Source: Clostridia bacterium
GTDB lineage: Bacteria; Bacillota; Clostridia; Oscillospirales; Acutalibacteraceae
Length of the DNA stretch: 24,656 bases
Assembly (NCBI GenBank): GCA_900755895.1
Contig: CAAEIG010000071.1
Span: 1 to 24,656 of the forward strand
Reading direction: 5' to 3'
The position numbers were made by a program, and so were the translations under genes. Each line of letters begins with the position of its first letter. Position 1 is the first letter of the stretch. Below are positions 13,008 to 21,378 of this stretch, piece after piece. Under the pieces are notes generated by a model. The model saw only the letters and a list, made by a program, of their open reading frames with translations, was not told the origin of the DNA and ran no database searches.

Positions 13008-15421
13008 GCCTGCTCACTGCCGAACTGCGCAAGGTCTGGGGCAACCGTGTGTTCCCGATGCTGCTTGCCGTGCTGGTGACCGCTAACCTATTATTACTCT
13101 GGATGGGTACCCGTCCCACTTCCAACCAGCCCCCCGCTGCGGCCTACCGCGCCGTGGGGGCTGATTTGGCTGCCTTGGGTTCGGATATGGCCGCCAAGGG
13201 CGACTTGTTGCACAGCAAATTGGACGAAACTGAATCCTTGCTGCGGTTGGAAAACTACTTCCGGGATTCAGCGTATGGCAACAGCGTCATTCAACAAAAT
13301 TACCGGGAGGAAAATGCCGCCCTGTTCGACCAGTACGAACAGATGTACCGCGACAAGAGCTACACGCTCTACACCGATAGCCTGACGATGGAATACCGTC
13401 TGCTCACTCAACTGGTGAATGAGTATGACACGGTGGCCGGGTACACCGACTTTCTGGAAAGCGTGCAAACCAAGGCAGGACAGTTGGCAGGCATCTCGAT
13501 TTTCCAAAACGATGAGACCGGGTACGATCTGAAAAACATCGAGGTCACAGCAGCGGTGTATGCCGGTTTGGGCGAAACGGCCATCGACTACTACCCGCAA
13601 AAAGGGTTGTATACCGCCATCTCCTATGCTTTTACTGATCTGATTTTGTTGGCATCCATGCTGGTGCTGGCGCTTCTGCTCGTCCGGCAGGAACGGGACA
13701 GCGGGCTCCTCTCGCTGGTGCGCAGTCTGCCCGCTGGACGTCTGCACACTGCGCTGGCAAAGCTGGGCTCGTTTGCCCTCTCATTGCTGGCTGTGCTTGT
13801 GTTGCTCTACGGCGTAAATCTCGCCTACTGTGCTGCCACCTTCGATTTGGGTCCGCTGACCCGCACGATTCAGAGTGTGCCCGCCTTAATGCGCTGTACC
13901 ATGCAGATCACGGTTGGGCAGTATCTGTTCCGCTTTCTGCTAGCCAAGTGGGCTGGGGCCTTTGTCATGGGGCTTTGGGTCATGCTGGCGGCGTTGGTTG
14001 CCCGCCGAGCGACTGCCGGATGGGCTGCCGCCCTAGTTGGGCCGCTCGTGATGTTCGGCATCCGTGCCACAATCCCGGCTACCAGCCGGCTGAATGCCAT
14101 CAAATACGCAAACCTTGCCAGCCTACTGCAAACCAACGAGCTGTTGGGGAACTACCGCAATCTGTATTGGTTCGGTGACCCTATCGGTTTACCGCTGGTT
14201 GAGTGGACAGCAGCTGTTCTTTACGGCGGAGCCCTGGCCTTTTCGTTTTGCTGGGTGTTCGCCCGCGCGCAACTGCTGTCTGCCACCAAGCGTGGGTTTC
14301 TGCTGGGGTTACGGCACAAGACCTGTGCCACCTCTATTATTAAGGAGGAGGCACGAAAGCTGCTGCTTCTCAACGGCGCGGCGGTGGTGCTGGCCGTCTT
14401 TATTGGATTTGGCGTTTACCAGGGTGTAACAGCTGAAAGTTACATCGGGCCAGATGAAATCTATTACGCCTACTACATGAAACATATCTCGGGCCCCTTT
14501 ACTCCGGAGACCTACGATTGGCTGGAAGAGCAGGGCGAGGAATTTGCCCCGATGCTCGAAGTCCAGCAGAAGGTAGCAGCCGGCGAACTTTCCAGCGACG
14601 CAATGCTGGCCTTCAGTTCCTTGCAGCAAAAGTACAGCGTCTACAGCCAAGTCATCAACCAGAACATCAACTACTATCTGAAAGAACACCCTGGCGCCTG
14701 GCTGGTATATGAAAGCGGATACAAGGAACTGTTCGGCTTCACTGGTCAGGCTGATGTGCAAGATGCGCTGCTGGCCGGATTGGCCTGTGCGCTCTGCTTT
14801 TCCGGGCTGTTCTCGATGGAGCGCCGCGGCGGCATGGAGACCATCCTCTGCACAACGCCGCTGGGCCGTAAACGAACGGTACGGGCGAAACTTCTAGTTA
14901 GTGCTGTCGTAGCAGTGGGCATCGCGGCAACTTCCTGCTTGCCACATCTCATTCAGGTACTGCGGGACTACGGTTTGCCTGCGATGTTTGCCCCGGCCAT
15001 GAGCATTTCCGAATTTGAGAGCCTTCCGGCTATCTTTACCTTGTCTGATGTGATGTTATTCTGGTTTCTTTGCCGGGTAGCGGCTTGTCTGTGCATGGGC
15101 ACAATGACTTTGACTTTGGGACGCATGTTCGGCAACTTACTTCCGGCCTTATTCACCAGTGCTGTGGCCTATTGCCTCCCCGCACTCCTGAGCCTCTCCG
15201 GGATGGAAGGGGGGATTGAATGGCTGGGTTTTTGGCCACTGTTTCATGCAGCAGCCTTTTTGACTACACAAGGTTATCGCGTAACTGATGGTGAGCCGTA
15301 CAACTTTTCTTGGATTGTCATTCTACTCTTGGCAGCTGTTTTATTTATTTCCTGGTTTCTAGCTATATGTTTACAAGATTCTTATGCGATGAGAGGACGG
15401 AACCTGAAGAATGACAGATAA
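13004..15421 (+). CDS. Large ABC-2 type permease with two membrane halves
   Basis: This 805-aa membrane protein has two similar halves. Each begins with a membrane segment and an extracellular, Tyr/Gln-rich loop of about 150 residues, followed by an ABC-2-like bundle of hydrophobic helices. ERDSGLLSLVRSLPAGR in half one and ERRGGMETILCTTPLGR in half two are matching cytoplasmic coupling segments, which indicates an internal duplication. It probably forms the whole transmembrane pore with the upstream ATPase. Most of the gene is GC-rich, but the last 150 bases are AT-rich like the next gene. Its end overlaps the winged-helix gene by 11 bases. Confidence 0.88.
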   Translation: MSLLTAELRKVWGNRVFPMLLAVLVTANLLLLWMGTRPTSNQPPAAAYRAVGADLAALGSDMAAKGDLLHSKLDETESLLRLENYFRDSAYGNSVIQQNYREENAALFDQYEQMYRDKSYTLYTDSLTMEYRLLTQLVNEYDTVAGYTDFLESVQTKAGQLAGISIFQNDETGYDLKNIEVTAAVYAGLGETAIDYYPQKGLYTAISYAFTDLILLASMLVLALLLVRQERDSGLLSLVRSLPAGRLHTALAKLGSFALSLLAVLVLLYGVNLAYCAATFDLGPLTRTIQSVPALMRCTMQITVGQYLFRFLLAKWAGAFVMGLWVMLAALVARRATAGWAAALVGPLVMFGIRATIPATSRLNAIKYANLASLLQTNELLGNYRNLYWFGDPIGLPLVEWTAAVLYGGALAFSFCWVFARAQLLSATKRGFLLGLRHKTCATSIIKEEARKLLLLNGAAVVLAVFIGFGVYQGVTAESYIGPDEIYYAYYMKHISGPFTPETYDWLEEQGEEFAPMLEVQQKVAAGELSSDAMLAFSSLQQKYSVYSQVINQNINYYLKEHPGAWLVYESGYKELFGFTGQADVQDALLAGLACALCFSGLFSMERRGGMETILCTTPLGRKRTVRAKLLVSAVVAVGIAATSCLPHLIQVLRDYGLPAMFAPAMSISEFESLPAIFTLSDVMLFWFLCRVAACLCMGTMTLTLGRMFGNLLPALFTSAVAYCLPALLSLSGMEGGIEWLGFWPLFHAAAFLTTQGYRVTDGEPYNFSWIVILLLAAVLFISWFLAICLQDSYAMRGRNLKNDR

Positions 15422-15752
15422 TGCACAGGCATGGACCGTGTATAATTCGCTTATGGTGGATCCTTTAACCCATACTGTGTATTCCGCCGGGGAGGAAGTT
15501 CATCTACCAGAAATGGAATATCAACTTTTATATTATTTTCTTCAGCATCCAGGGCAAACACTTTCACGTAAAACTCTTATGCTAGCGGTGTGGGGAGCAC
15601 CGCCGGGTTTGAAAACGCGCACGTTAGATATTCATATCTGCCAGCTTAGGAAAAAACTCAAACTGGGCAGTTCCTTGCAAACTGTTTTTAAAGTCGGCTA
15701 TAAGCTCCGTTTGCCCACAAATAGAAATGAAGGAGAACGTTGTAACCCATGA
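15411..15752 (+). CDS. Stand-alone PhoB/OmpR-type winged-helix protein without receiver
   Basis: This 113-aa protein consists of an OmpR-family DNA-binding domain: a beta hairpin (LMVDPLTHTVYSAGEEVHLP), an EYQLLYYFLQHPGQTLSR helix pair, then the recognition helix TRTLDIHICQLRKKL and the wing VFKVGYKLRLP. There is no phospho-acceptor domain, so it cannot be a normal two-component regulator. It overlaps the permease by 11 bases and the next gene by four. It may sense through a partner, such as the transporter or the membrane-anchored protein after it, or act constitutively on this operon. Confidence 0.88.
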   Translation: MTDNAQAWTVYNSLMVDPLTHTVYSAGEEVHLPEMEYQLLYYFLQHPGQTLSRKTLMLAVWGAPPGLKTRTLDIHICQLRKKLKLGSSLQTVFKVGYKLRLPTNRNEGERCNP

Positions 15753-16579
15753 AAACAGAAGAGAAAAGTGAAAAGATCAATCGTATTCTCGGGATCATTT
15801 CCGCAGTCATCGGTATTGTTGGTAGTATCTTTGGAATCTTTCAGGCTCAGCAGGCTGCTACGTTAAAAAACGAGGTGAACAGTCTTCAGACCGCATCACA
15901 ACAGACAATTGTAAATGTTGTTTCCACCTTAGGGGATGATGCTAAGACTAGTGAACTAACCGAAACCGGTGACATGGTAGCTGCAACCGATCAGCTAATC
16001 AGTGTATATAGTTCGACAAAAACTCAAAATGCGCAGCTGACAAGTGAAGCCCAAACACTACAAAGCGAAAATGAAGCCCTTAAAGCACAGGTTGAAAACC
16101 TCAAGTCAGTACTTCTGAATACCTATTCAATGGATGAAGTTGATAAAGTTGTTGCCCAAGGCTACCTAGATGAAGTAGAAACGAAGCGGTTGGATAATTT
16201 GGAAATGCTGGATAGCGAACGCTGTGAACAAGTATCATCTGTAAAAGACCTGTATGGCACAACACACAGTGTTTCTTATAAATTTGATCCCTGGCAGGAA
16301 GCCTGGGCCAAATTCAAGCTGGATGGAAAGTATGATACGTTTGAAGCAAACATCGTAACCTCTGACGACACGAACCGTGACGCCAACATGAGCATTGAAA
16401 TCTATGTAGACGATGTCTTGGTCGGACGAGTTGACGATATCGTTCGTGATGAAAATGTTCGTCCTATCAGTGTAAGTGTCAACGGTGGCAAAGTTTTGAT
16501 GATCAAAGCAGTAAACACGAATTCTGCAGGCAACAGTTATTGCTACGTTTCCGACACAAACTTGGCTTTGCTGCAATGA
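15749..16579 (+). CDS. Membrane-anchored coiled-coil protein with NPCBM-like domain
   Basis: This 276-aa protein has one N-terminal membrane segment (ILGIISAVIGIVGSIFGIF, about 13-31). It is followed by heptad-rich Leu/Gln/Glu coiled coils (about 38-60 and 95-125) and a C-terminal beta domain from about residue 165 (DLYGTTHSVSYKFDPW, later IEIYVDDVLVG and ISVSVNGGKVLMIKAV) resembling the NPCBM/NEW2 carbohydrate-binding module. It is probably a surface anchor that binds glycan or cell wall, or senses the envelope for the upstream regulator. It overlaps the previous gene by ATGA, and its stop lies only 19 bases from the convergent M23 gene. Confidence 0.75.
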   Translation: MKTEEKSEKINRILGIISAVIGIVGSIFGIFQAQQAATLKNEVNSLQTASQQTIVNVVSTLGDDAKTSELTETGDMVAATDQLISVYSSTKTQNAQLTSEAQTLQSENEALKAQVENLKSVLLNTYSMDEVDKVVAQGYLDEVETKRLDNLEMLDSERCEQVSSVKDLYGTTHSVSYKFDPWQEAWAKFKLDGKYDTFEANIVTSDDTNRDANMSIEIYVDDVLVGRVDDIVRDENVRPISVSVNGGKVLMIKAVNTNSAGNSYCYVSDTNLALLQ

Positions 16580-16598
16580 TGTCTTCTATATAGGTATA

Positions 16599-18302
16599 TC
16601 AATCATAATTGCGCATTTCAAAATGCAGATGCGCTCCCGTTGCACGTCCTGTATGCCCCACATAGGCTATAACCTGCCCTGCCTTTACCTCCTGACCCAC
16701 TGTGACACAGATTCTGGAACAATGCGCATACAGCGTAGTCAGTCCACCGCCATGGTCGATTTTGACGTAATAGCCATAGCTTCCACCCCAACTGTCGAGG
16801 GCGTTGGCGACGGTCACGGTGCCGTCGGCAGCGGCCAGGATCGGGGTACCCTCGGGCACGGCGATGTCGGTGCCGCTGTGGTAGCTGGTTTTGCCGGTAA
16901 GCGGGTCGGTTCGATAGCCTTGTGGCGAGGTGATCGTACCCGCCACCGGCAGCGGCCATTGTAGGGCCCCATCTGCAAACACTGTATCCATACCGGGCGC
17001 CATGAGTTCATCGCTTCCCTGAATCAAACCACCCAGCAGTTTACCCCAAAGGATTGCGGTATCTTCTCCTGAGAGCAATGTCAGGTATTCATTCTGCCTG
17101 TCTGTAAAGTGATAGGTTTCCCGCATTTCTTCCGGTGTATGGTGGGTCAGTTCAATGATCAGAACGGTTTCGGTGATGGTTGTGGTTTCTGTCTCACCTT
17201 CCTCATTTGTTTGTTCCTCCTCTTGGAGTTGGCTTTCGGTGCGCCAATCCATCTCGTTCATATCCCAAAGAACGGTGCGCAGCCGATCTACATTGTCCTC
17301 GTTCAAATAGGCAACAGTAGTACCGTTGGCATCACCCGCCGTTTGAGAAGCAAAGACCGCCAGGACATCCTGCCACACAATGGCATAGCTACCATCGTTG
17401 GACTCGATTTCCTGGCGGTCACATTCTACGCTGTTTTCGATTTTTTCCAACCGGTCCCGATATTCTTCGGTAAGCAGTTCTACGGCCTCTTGCACACTGA
17501 TAGCATTCTCATCAGGGGACTCTGCTGCGAAAAAGATGCCATAAGCGGACCCAGCTACTAAGGCTATCAAACACATCAGCAGGATGATAAACACGGATAC
17601 CCAGCCACCAGCAATCAGTGCAGCCGCAAGGCTCTGCATGGCAGTCATCCAATGTCGAATCGCCGAGCGTATGACAGCAATCCCTTTCTTGGCTGCTTCT
17701 GCGCTTTCCCCAGCGGCTTGCTTGGCCCGGTAGATCATTCTTTGTGTACGTTGTGTTACTTGACCTGCCTTTTTCCCCTTGCGGGCAGTATTGGCTGCAG
17801 TGCGGAGTTGTTTTTGATCTATATCAACGCCACGTATTTCCCGAGCTACTTTTTTGACCTGTTGCTCTATTTGTTTCTGAACAGTGCACCGTTGCTGCTC
17901 TTGCTTTGAGGTGCCTTGCGGATTGGTTTTCGAGGGCTCTCGAACTACTGTTTTCTTCTCTCTCGGTTCCAGAGTATTCCTATACAGGGAACCTTCCTGA
18001 TGGGGTTTATGCAGTTCCCTTTTGCGGGCGATCCTGTCTTTGTAAGCGGCACCTGCCTTTTGCAGCGTTAAAAGAGTAGCATCTTCCAAACAATTTTCTA
18101 CTTGTTGAACACTATCTTCTTCCATCTCCTGTGCGTAAGCGTAGTTGCTATCGGGATTTGTGCGTTTTGCCGGAATCAGGTTTTCTTTGCTTTTCACCCA
18201 AGCCTCCCGTGCAATCGTTTTCGGCAATCGGGATCCTGTCTGTATTCTTTCTGCCTGGCCCCATGGTTTTTGCCTAGGTTCCTTATGTCTATTATCTTTC
18301 AT
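16599..18302 (-). CDS. Conjugation-associated M23 (LytM) peptidoglycan peptidase
   Basis: This 567-aa protein has a long basic cytoplasmic N-terminal region (about 1-215, rich in Lys, Gln and Arg), one membrane segment (about 225-258, IIGGWVSVF-type), an extracellular Glu/Thr-rich stalk, and a C-terminal M23 metallopeptidase domain. Zinc and catalytic motifs are visible: YHSGTDIAVPEG (H and D ligands), LYAHCS and GAHLHFE. It cuts the cell wall locally for the transfer channel. The protein stops five residues after HLHFE, shorter than usual for M23 domains, right where the cargo operon converges. The start at 18302 is chosen for AGGTGA; an ATG 15 bases upstream lacks a ribosome site. Confidence 0.88.
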   Translation of the reverse strand: MKDNRHKEPRQKPWGQAERIQTGSRLPKTIAREAWVKSKENLIPAKRTNPDSNYAYAQEMEEDSVQQVENCLEDATLLTLQKAGAAYKDRIARKRELHKPHQEGSLYRNTLEPREKKTVVREPSKTNPQGTSKQEQQRCTVQKQIEQQVKKVAREIRGVDIDQKQLRTAANTARKGKKAGQVTQRTQRMIYRAKQAAGESAEAAKKGIAVIRSAIRHWMTAMQSLAAALIAGGWVSVFIILLMCLIALVAGSAYGIFFAAESPDENAISVQEAVELLTEEYRDRLEKIENSVECDRQEIESNDGSYAIVWQDVLAVFASQTAGDANGTTVAYLNEDNVDRLRTVLWDMNEMDWRTESQLQEEEQTNEEGETETTTITETVLIIELTHHTPEEMRETYHFTDRQNEYLTLLSGEDTAILWGKLLGGLIQGSDELMAPGMDTVFADGALQWPLPVAGTITSPQGYRTDPLTGKTSYHSGTDIAVPEGTPILAAADGTVTVANALDSWGGSYGYYVKIDHGGGLTTLYAHCSRICVTVGQEVKAGQVIAYVGHTGRATGAHLHFEMRNYD

Positions 18303-18327
18303 TGAATCACCTGCCATTGAAATGGTT

Positions 18328-18367
18328 ATAAAAAAGCGATATCTGCTTAATTGGGCAGATACCGCTT
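18328..18367 (-). terminator. Terminator between the VirB4 side and the M23 gene
   Basis: AAGCG-TATCTGC (18334-18346) pairs with GCAGATA-CGCTT (18355-18367) with one internal mismatch. On the leftward strand it ends in a six-T run. It would end transcripts from the virB4 operon and the fragment gene just before the M23 start. The M23 gene would then need its own promoter or readthrough. Confidence 0.75.
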
Positions 18368-18379
18368 CTGTCTATCCTG

Positions 18380-18592
18380 TTACGGATCACATTGCCCACA
18401 AGGTGTATATCCTCGGGCGATCAATTCTTCACGAGGCTCATCCGTAAAACTTTTGTTTTTTTCATTCATTTGGTTAACGCCTGGGCAAGCTGGAAAATGA
18501 AACTTTTTCGTGTGTGTATACAACAAAAAATCATAATCACACGCCCTTTGCCTGTCACTGTGACAAAGTAGGTGGCCCTTTATTTTTTTGTT
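18380..18592 (-). pseudogene. Remnant: C-terminal metal-binding domain (H-C...PCGxC type)
   Basis: The leftward frame is open from 18592 to the TAA at 18380 and reads FLLYTHTKKFHFPAC, then a spacer, then REELIARGYTPCGQCDP. This H-x4-C ... PC-x2-C arrangement closes several clostridial secreted or nuclease-like proteins with a small zinc-type domain. No ATG precedes the motif in frame, and the frame is blocked by TGA just upstream, so the rest of the protein is missing. It sits between virB4 and the M23 gene. A 29-codon ATG-started ORF (MNEKNK...) could still be read, but a decayed gene is more likely. Confidence 0.6.
18553..18565. repeat. Perfect 13-bp palindrome after virB4
   Basis: TGTCAC-T-GTGACA is a perfect dyad 37 bases past the virB4 stop. 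It has no T-tract. It could be an operator or chance. No partner site was found. Confidence 0.25.
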
Positions 18593-18601
18593 TCATTCAT
18601 A

Positions 18602-20941
18602 TCATCCTTTCAGTTGTTCATCGGGCTTGGTGGTCATCAGGCGGTAGAGCTGCGTATTCCTGGGGAAGCTGTTGGTAAAGGGAACCAGATTTCCTGCGCA
18701 GCGGATCAGGCCGCAGCCCGCAGGCACGTTGGTGATGTATCCCAGCTGGGTGTCCGAGATGTTCAGCAGCTTGGCCAGCTCCTCCCGGTCGGTGGCGCTC
18801 TGGTTGAGCATGATCAAAAACTCCGAGTTGGCAAGCATCAGGCGGGCCGTGTCGGAACGCAGCAGTTCATCCACATTCTGCGTCATGCCGGTGATCAGGC
18901 CGTTGTACTTCCGGATGCGCTTCCAGAGCTTGTAGAAGAAATTGGCGCTGTACTCGTACCGGAACAGGATATAAAACTCATCACAGAAGATCCAGGTACG
19001 GTGTCCCCGCTTCCAGTTCTGGATCACACGGTTGTAGATGGCATCCAGTGTCACCAGCATTCCGATAGGCATCAGCTGTTCGCCCAGTTCCCGGATATCG
19101 TAGGCGATAATCCGCGCCTTGGTATCCACGTTGGTAGGCTGGGCGAATGTGCCCAGGGTGCCGGTGATGAAGAGTTCCGAGGAAAGGGCCAGCCCCTGTG
19201 CTTCCGGTTCCGGCTGCATCTTGAGCAGACGGTAGAAGTCTTTCAGCGTGGGGACCGCCCCCTTGTACCCGTTACGGACGTAAGGCATATAGACCTGTTC
19301 CGTGCAGCGGCCCAGGATGGACTTTTCTTTGGCCGTGACCAGCCCACTGCCGATCAGCTGCTCAAACAGGCTCAAGACAAACTCGCTCTTGGACACGATA
19401 GGATTGCGCTCATCGCCATAGGCGCGGTCCATATCCAACGCATTGATGTGGGTGTCCGACGTAGCCGAGATGCGGATGACCTCGCCGCCGAAGGCTTCCA
19501 CCAGATGTCCGAACTCGGATTCCACGTCAAGAATCAGGATATCATCCTCCGTGGACAGGGCGATCTGCGCGATCTCCTCTTTGGCGCTCATCGATTTGCC
19601 GGAGCCGGATACGCCCAAGCGGAAGCTGTTGCCGTTGAGCAGCTGCCGACGGTCCACCACGATACGGTTCTTACTGACGGCGTTCTGACCGTAGTACATC
19701 CCCTTATGCTGCATAATCTCCTGGGCGTGGAACGGAATGAGTACCGCCGTGCTCTCGGTGGTCAGGGTGCGCAGTGCTTCGATGCGCCGCAGTCCGTAGG
19801 GCAGCACGGTGTCCAGACCGTCCCGCTGCTGCCAGCGCAGCGTGGAAAGCTGGCACAGGTGCTTACGGGCAACGGAGAGCAGCGATTCGGTATCATCATC
19901 CAGTTGCTCTTTGGTACCTGCCATATGGACGAGGGTGACCAGCCCAAACATCATCCTCTGGTCGCGGGTGGTCAGATCATCCAGCATCTCCTTGGTTTCC
20001 TTGCGCTGAAGTTCCATGTCATAAGGTACAATGGCCGACCAGTTGTTGTTGGCGTTCTGCTTCCGCTGCCAGTTGGTCACGTTGGTTTCCACACCCAGCA
20101 GCGTGTTCTGCAACTGGCGGGCGGCCTCATCGGTGGGGATGGGCAGAATATCGATGGACAGCATCAGTTCCCGATCCAGGTCGCAGAGCTCCGACACAAA
20201 GCTGTCTTTCAGGTAGCTGGCGAAATCTTGGAGGTAGAGTACACGGCCCACGCGGTCATCGATCTTGAAATGGTCAGCAGTGAACTCCATGCTGCTGGGG
20301 CACAACCAGTCTTTGAAATGTTGGCCCCTCCGGGCCTTCTGGTGGATATCGAACTCGGCAGCAGGCGGGTCTGCAGGACGGAAAAAGTCGCGGAAGATCC
20401 GCAGGCGCTCATTGAGCGAGAGTTCCTGCGCCACCGAGGACAGTGCCGCCAGCTTGGTGGTCAGATCGGTACCGACGCGGGCAAAGTAGGTGCGGGCTTC
20501 CTCGATGTTGCGCTTGACGACACTGATGGTAAGATACCGCTCCCGGACGATGCTATTGTTGCTCTCGGTGACCTGAGCGCGCAGCATCTCGTTGAATTCC
20601 TCCCGGTAGTTGTCCAGGCCATCTTCCTTGAGAGGCAGCAGAACAGACCGCTCGAATTCCTCCTTGTTGATCCGCCGGTTGTACAGAGTGATCTTGGCCG
20701 AGGCTCCGGAGGCCAGTGCATTGAGCAGGTCACAGTAGTCCAGGAACATCGCCGTCTTATCATCCTTGCCGGCGATGGAATAGTTGATGTCGGTGAACGA
20801 CCAGGTCTTGGAGAACTGGTGGCCCACCTGGAAGATCCCGTCCGCCCAGATGCGACGAATGGGAATGCAGTCCTGCACGCTGCGCGGAATGAGGAACTTT
20901 ACACGCTCCTGTTTCCGCGCTTTGGACAGGGTCTTGATCAA
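18602..20941 (-). CDS. virB4: VirB4-family conjugation ATPase
   Basis: This 779-aa ATPase energises the type IV secretion channel. The N-terminal part (1-420) is the VirB4/TraC-like platform. The C-terminal motor has Walker A at 443-450 (GVSGSGKS), LDVESEFGHL just after, Walker B at about 649-655 (TWIFCDEF) and a later MTQNVDEL motif. The start is TTG at 20941 with AAGGAGAGG upstream, overlapping the prgI stop by four bases (TTGA), so translation is coupled. A long open frame on the opposite strand here is a codon-bias shadow, not a gene. Confidence 0.95.
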   Translation of the reverse strand: MIKTLSKARKQERVKFLIPRSVQDCIPIRRIWADGIFQVGHQFSKTWSFTDINYSIAGKDDKTAMFLDYCDLLNALASGASAKITLYNRRINKEEFERSVLLPLKEDGLDNYREEFNEMLRAQVTESNNSIVRERYLTISVVKRNIEEARTYFARVGTDLTTKLAALSSVAQELSLNERLRIFRDFFRPADPPAAEFDIHQKARRGQHFKDWLCPSSMEFTADHFKIDDRVGRVLYLQDFASYLKDSFVSELCDLDRELMLSIDILPIPTDEAARQLQNTLLGVETNVTNWQRKQNANNNWSAIVPYDMELQRKETKEMLDDLTTRDQRMMFGLVTLVHMAGTKEQLDDDTESLLSVARKHLCQLSTLRWQQRDGLDTVLPYGLRRIEALRTLTTESTAVLIPFHAQEIMQHKGMYYGQNAVSKNRIVVDRRQLLNGNSFRLGVSGSGKSMSAKEEIAQIALSTEDDILILDVESEFGHLVEAFGGEVIRISATSDTHINALDMDRAYGDERNPIVSKSEFVLSLFEQLIGSGLVTAKEKSILGRCTEQVYMPYVRNGYKGAVPTLKDFYRLLKMQPEPEAQGLALSSELFITGTLGTFAQPTNVDTKARIIAYDIRELGEQLMPIGMLVTLDAIYNRVIQNWKRGHRTWIFCDEFYILFRYEYSANFFYKLWKRIRKYNGLITGMTQNVDELLRSDTARLMLANSEFLIMLNQSATDREELAKLLNISDTQLGYITNVPAGCGLIRCAGNLVPFTNSFPRNTQLYRLMTTKPDEQLKG

Positions 20942-21327
20942 TGGTGCCTCTCCTTACGGCTGCGCTTCTTCTGTTTTGGTTTCTTCATACGCATCCCTCC
21001 CTGGATTGCATCGTAGTAATAGCTGTTGTAACGATAGACCAGCCGCTTGGGGCTCAGGAGCTCGGATTTGCACCACGCCCAAAACAACTGCTCGGCGGTC
21101 ATACTGTGGTAGGAGAAGAATCCGCAAGCCGCGAAGGGCGCGGCGGCCAAGATGCAGACCCAGCCGACTTCCTCTGTTCCCAGCAGCGGACGGAGCAAAA
21201 AATAAACGCCCACTGCCACCCCGAGGGCCAACAGTGAGCAGATAAACTGCCGGGTGTTGAGACCGAAGAAGATGGTCTCGTGATAGTCCCGGACTTCTTT
21301 GGGAATTTTGATTTCGATAAGCGTCAC
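20938..21327 (-). CDS. prgI: PrgI-family conjugation membrane protein
   Basis: This 129-aa protein has a conserved N-terminal segment (IEIKIPKEVRDYHETIFFGL), two close membrane segments (about 27-47 and 55-72), then a soluble tail with AEQLFWAWCKSELL, a pattern typical of the PrgI/TcpC-adjacent protein before VirB4 in Gram-positive ICEs. It is a presumed inner-membrane partner of VirB4. The start is probably GTG at 21327. The ribosome site lies very close, so the exact start is uncertain. Confidence 0.88.
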   Translation of the reverse strand: MTLIEIKIPKEVRDYHETIFFGLNTRQFICSLLALGVAVGVYFLLRPLLGTEEVGWVCILAAAPFAACGFFSYHSMTAEQLFWAWCKSELLSPKRLVYRYNSYYYDAIQGGMRMKKPKQKKRSRKERHH

Positions 21328-21340
21328 CTCTGATTCTAAT

Positions 21341-21374
21341 AGGAAAAGGGGCAGCCATGCCTGGCTGCCCCTTT
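21341..21374 (-). terminator. Terminator of the toxin-antitoxin pair
   Basis: AAAGGGGCAGCCA (21345-21357) pairs with TGGCTGCCCCTTT (21362-21374) around a 4-nt loop, and the leftward strand ends CCCCTTTTCCTATT. It falls between the toxin gene and prgI, inside the transfer operon, so virB4/prgI expression from upstream must read through or start anew. Confidence 0.8.
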
Positions 21375-21378
21375 CGGT

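Noticed and set aside
18572..21016. 814-codon plus-strand ORF opposite virB4
   Set aside because: It mirrors a strongly supported VirB4 gene in a GC-rich region; it has no domain, no ribosome site and a composition expected of an antisense shadow.
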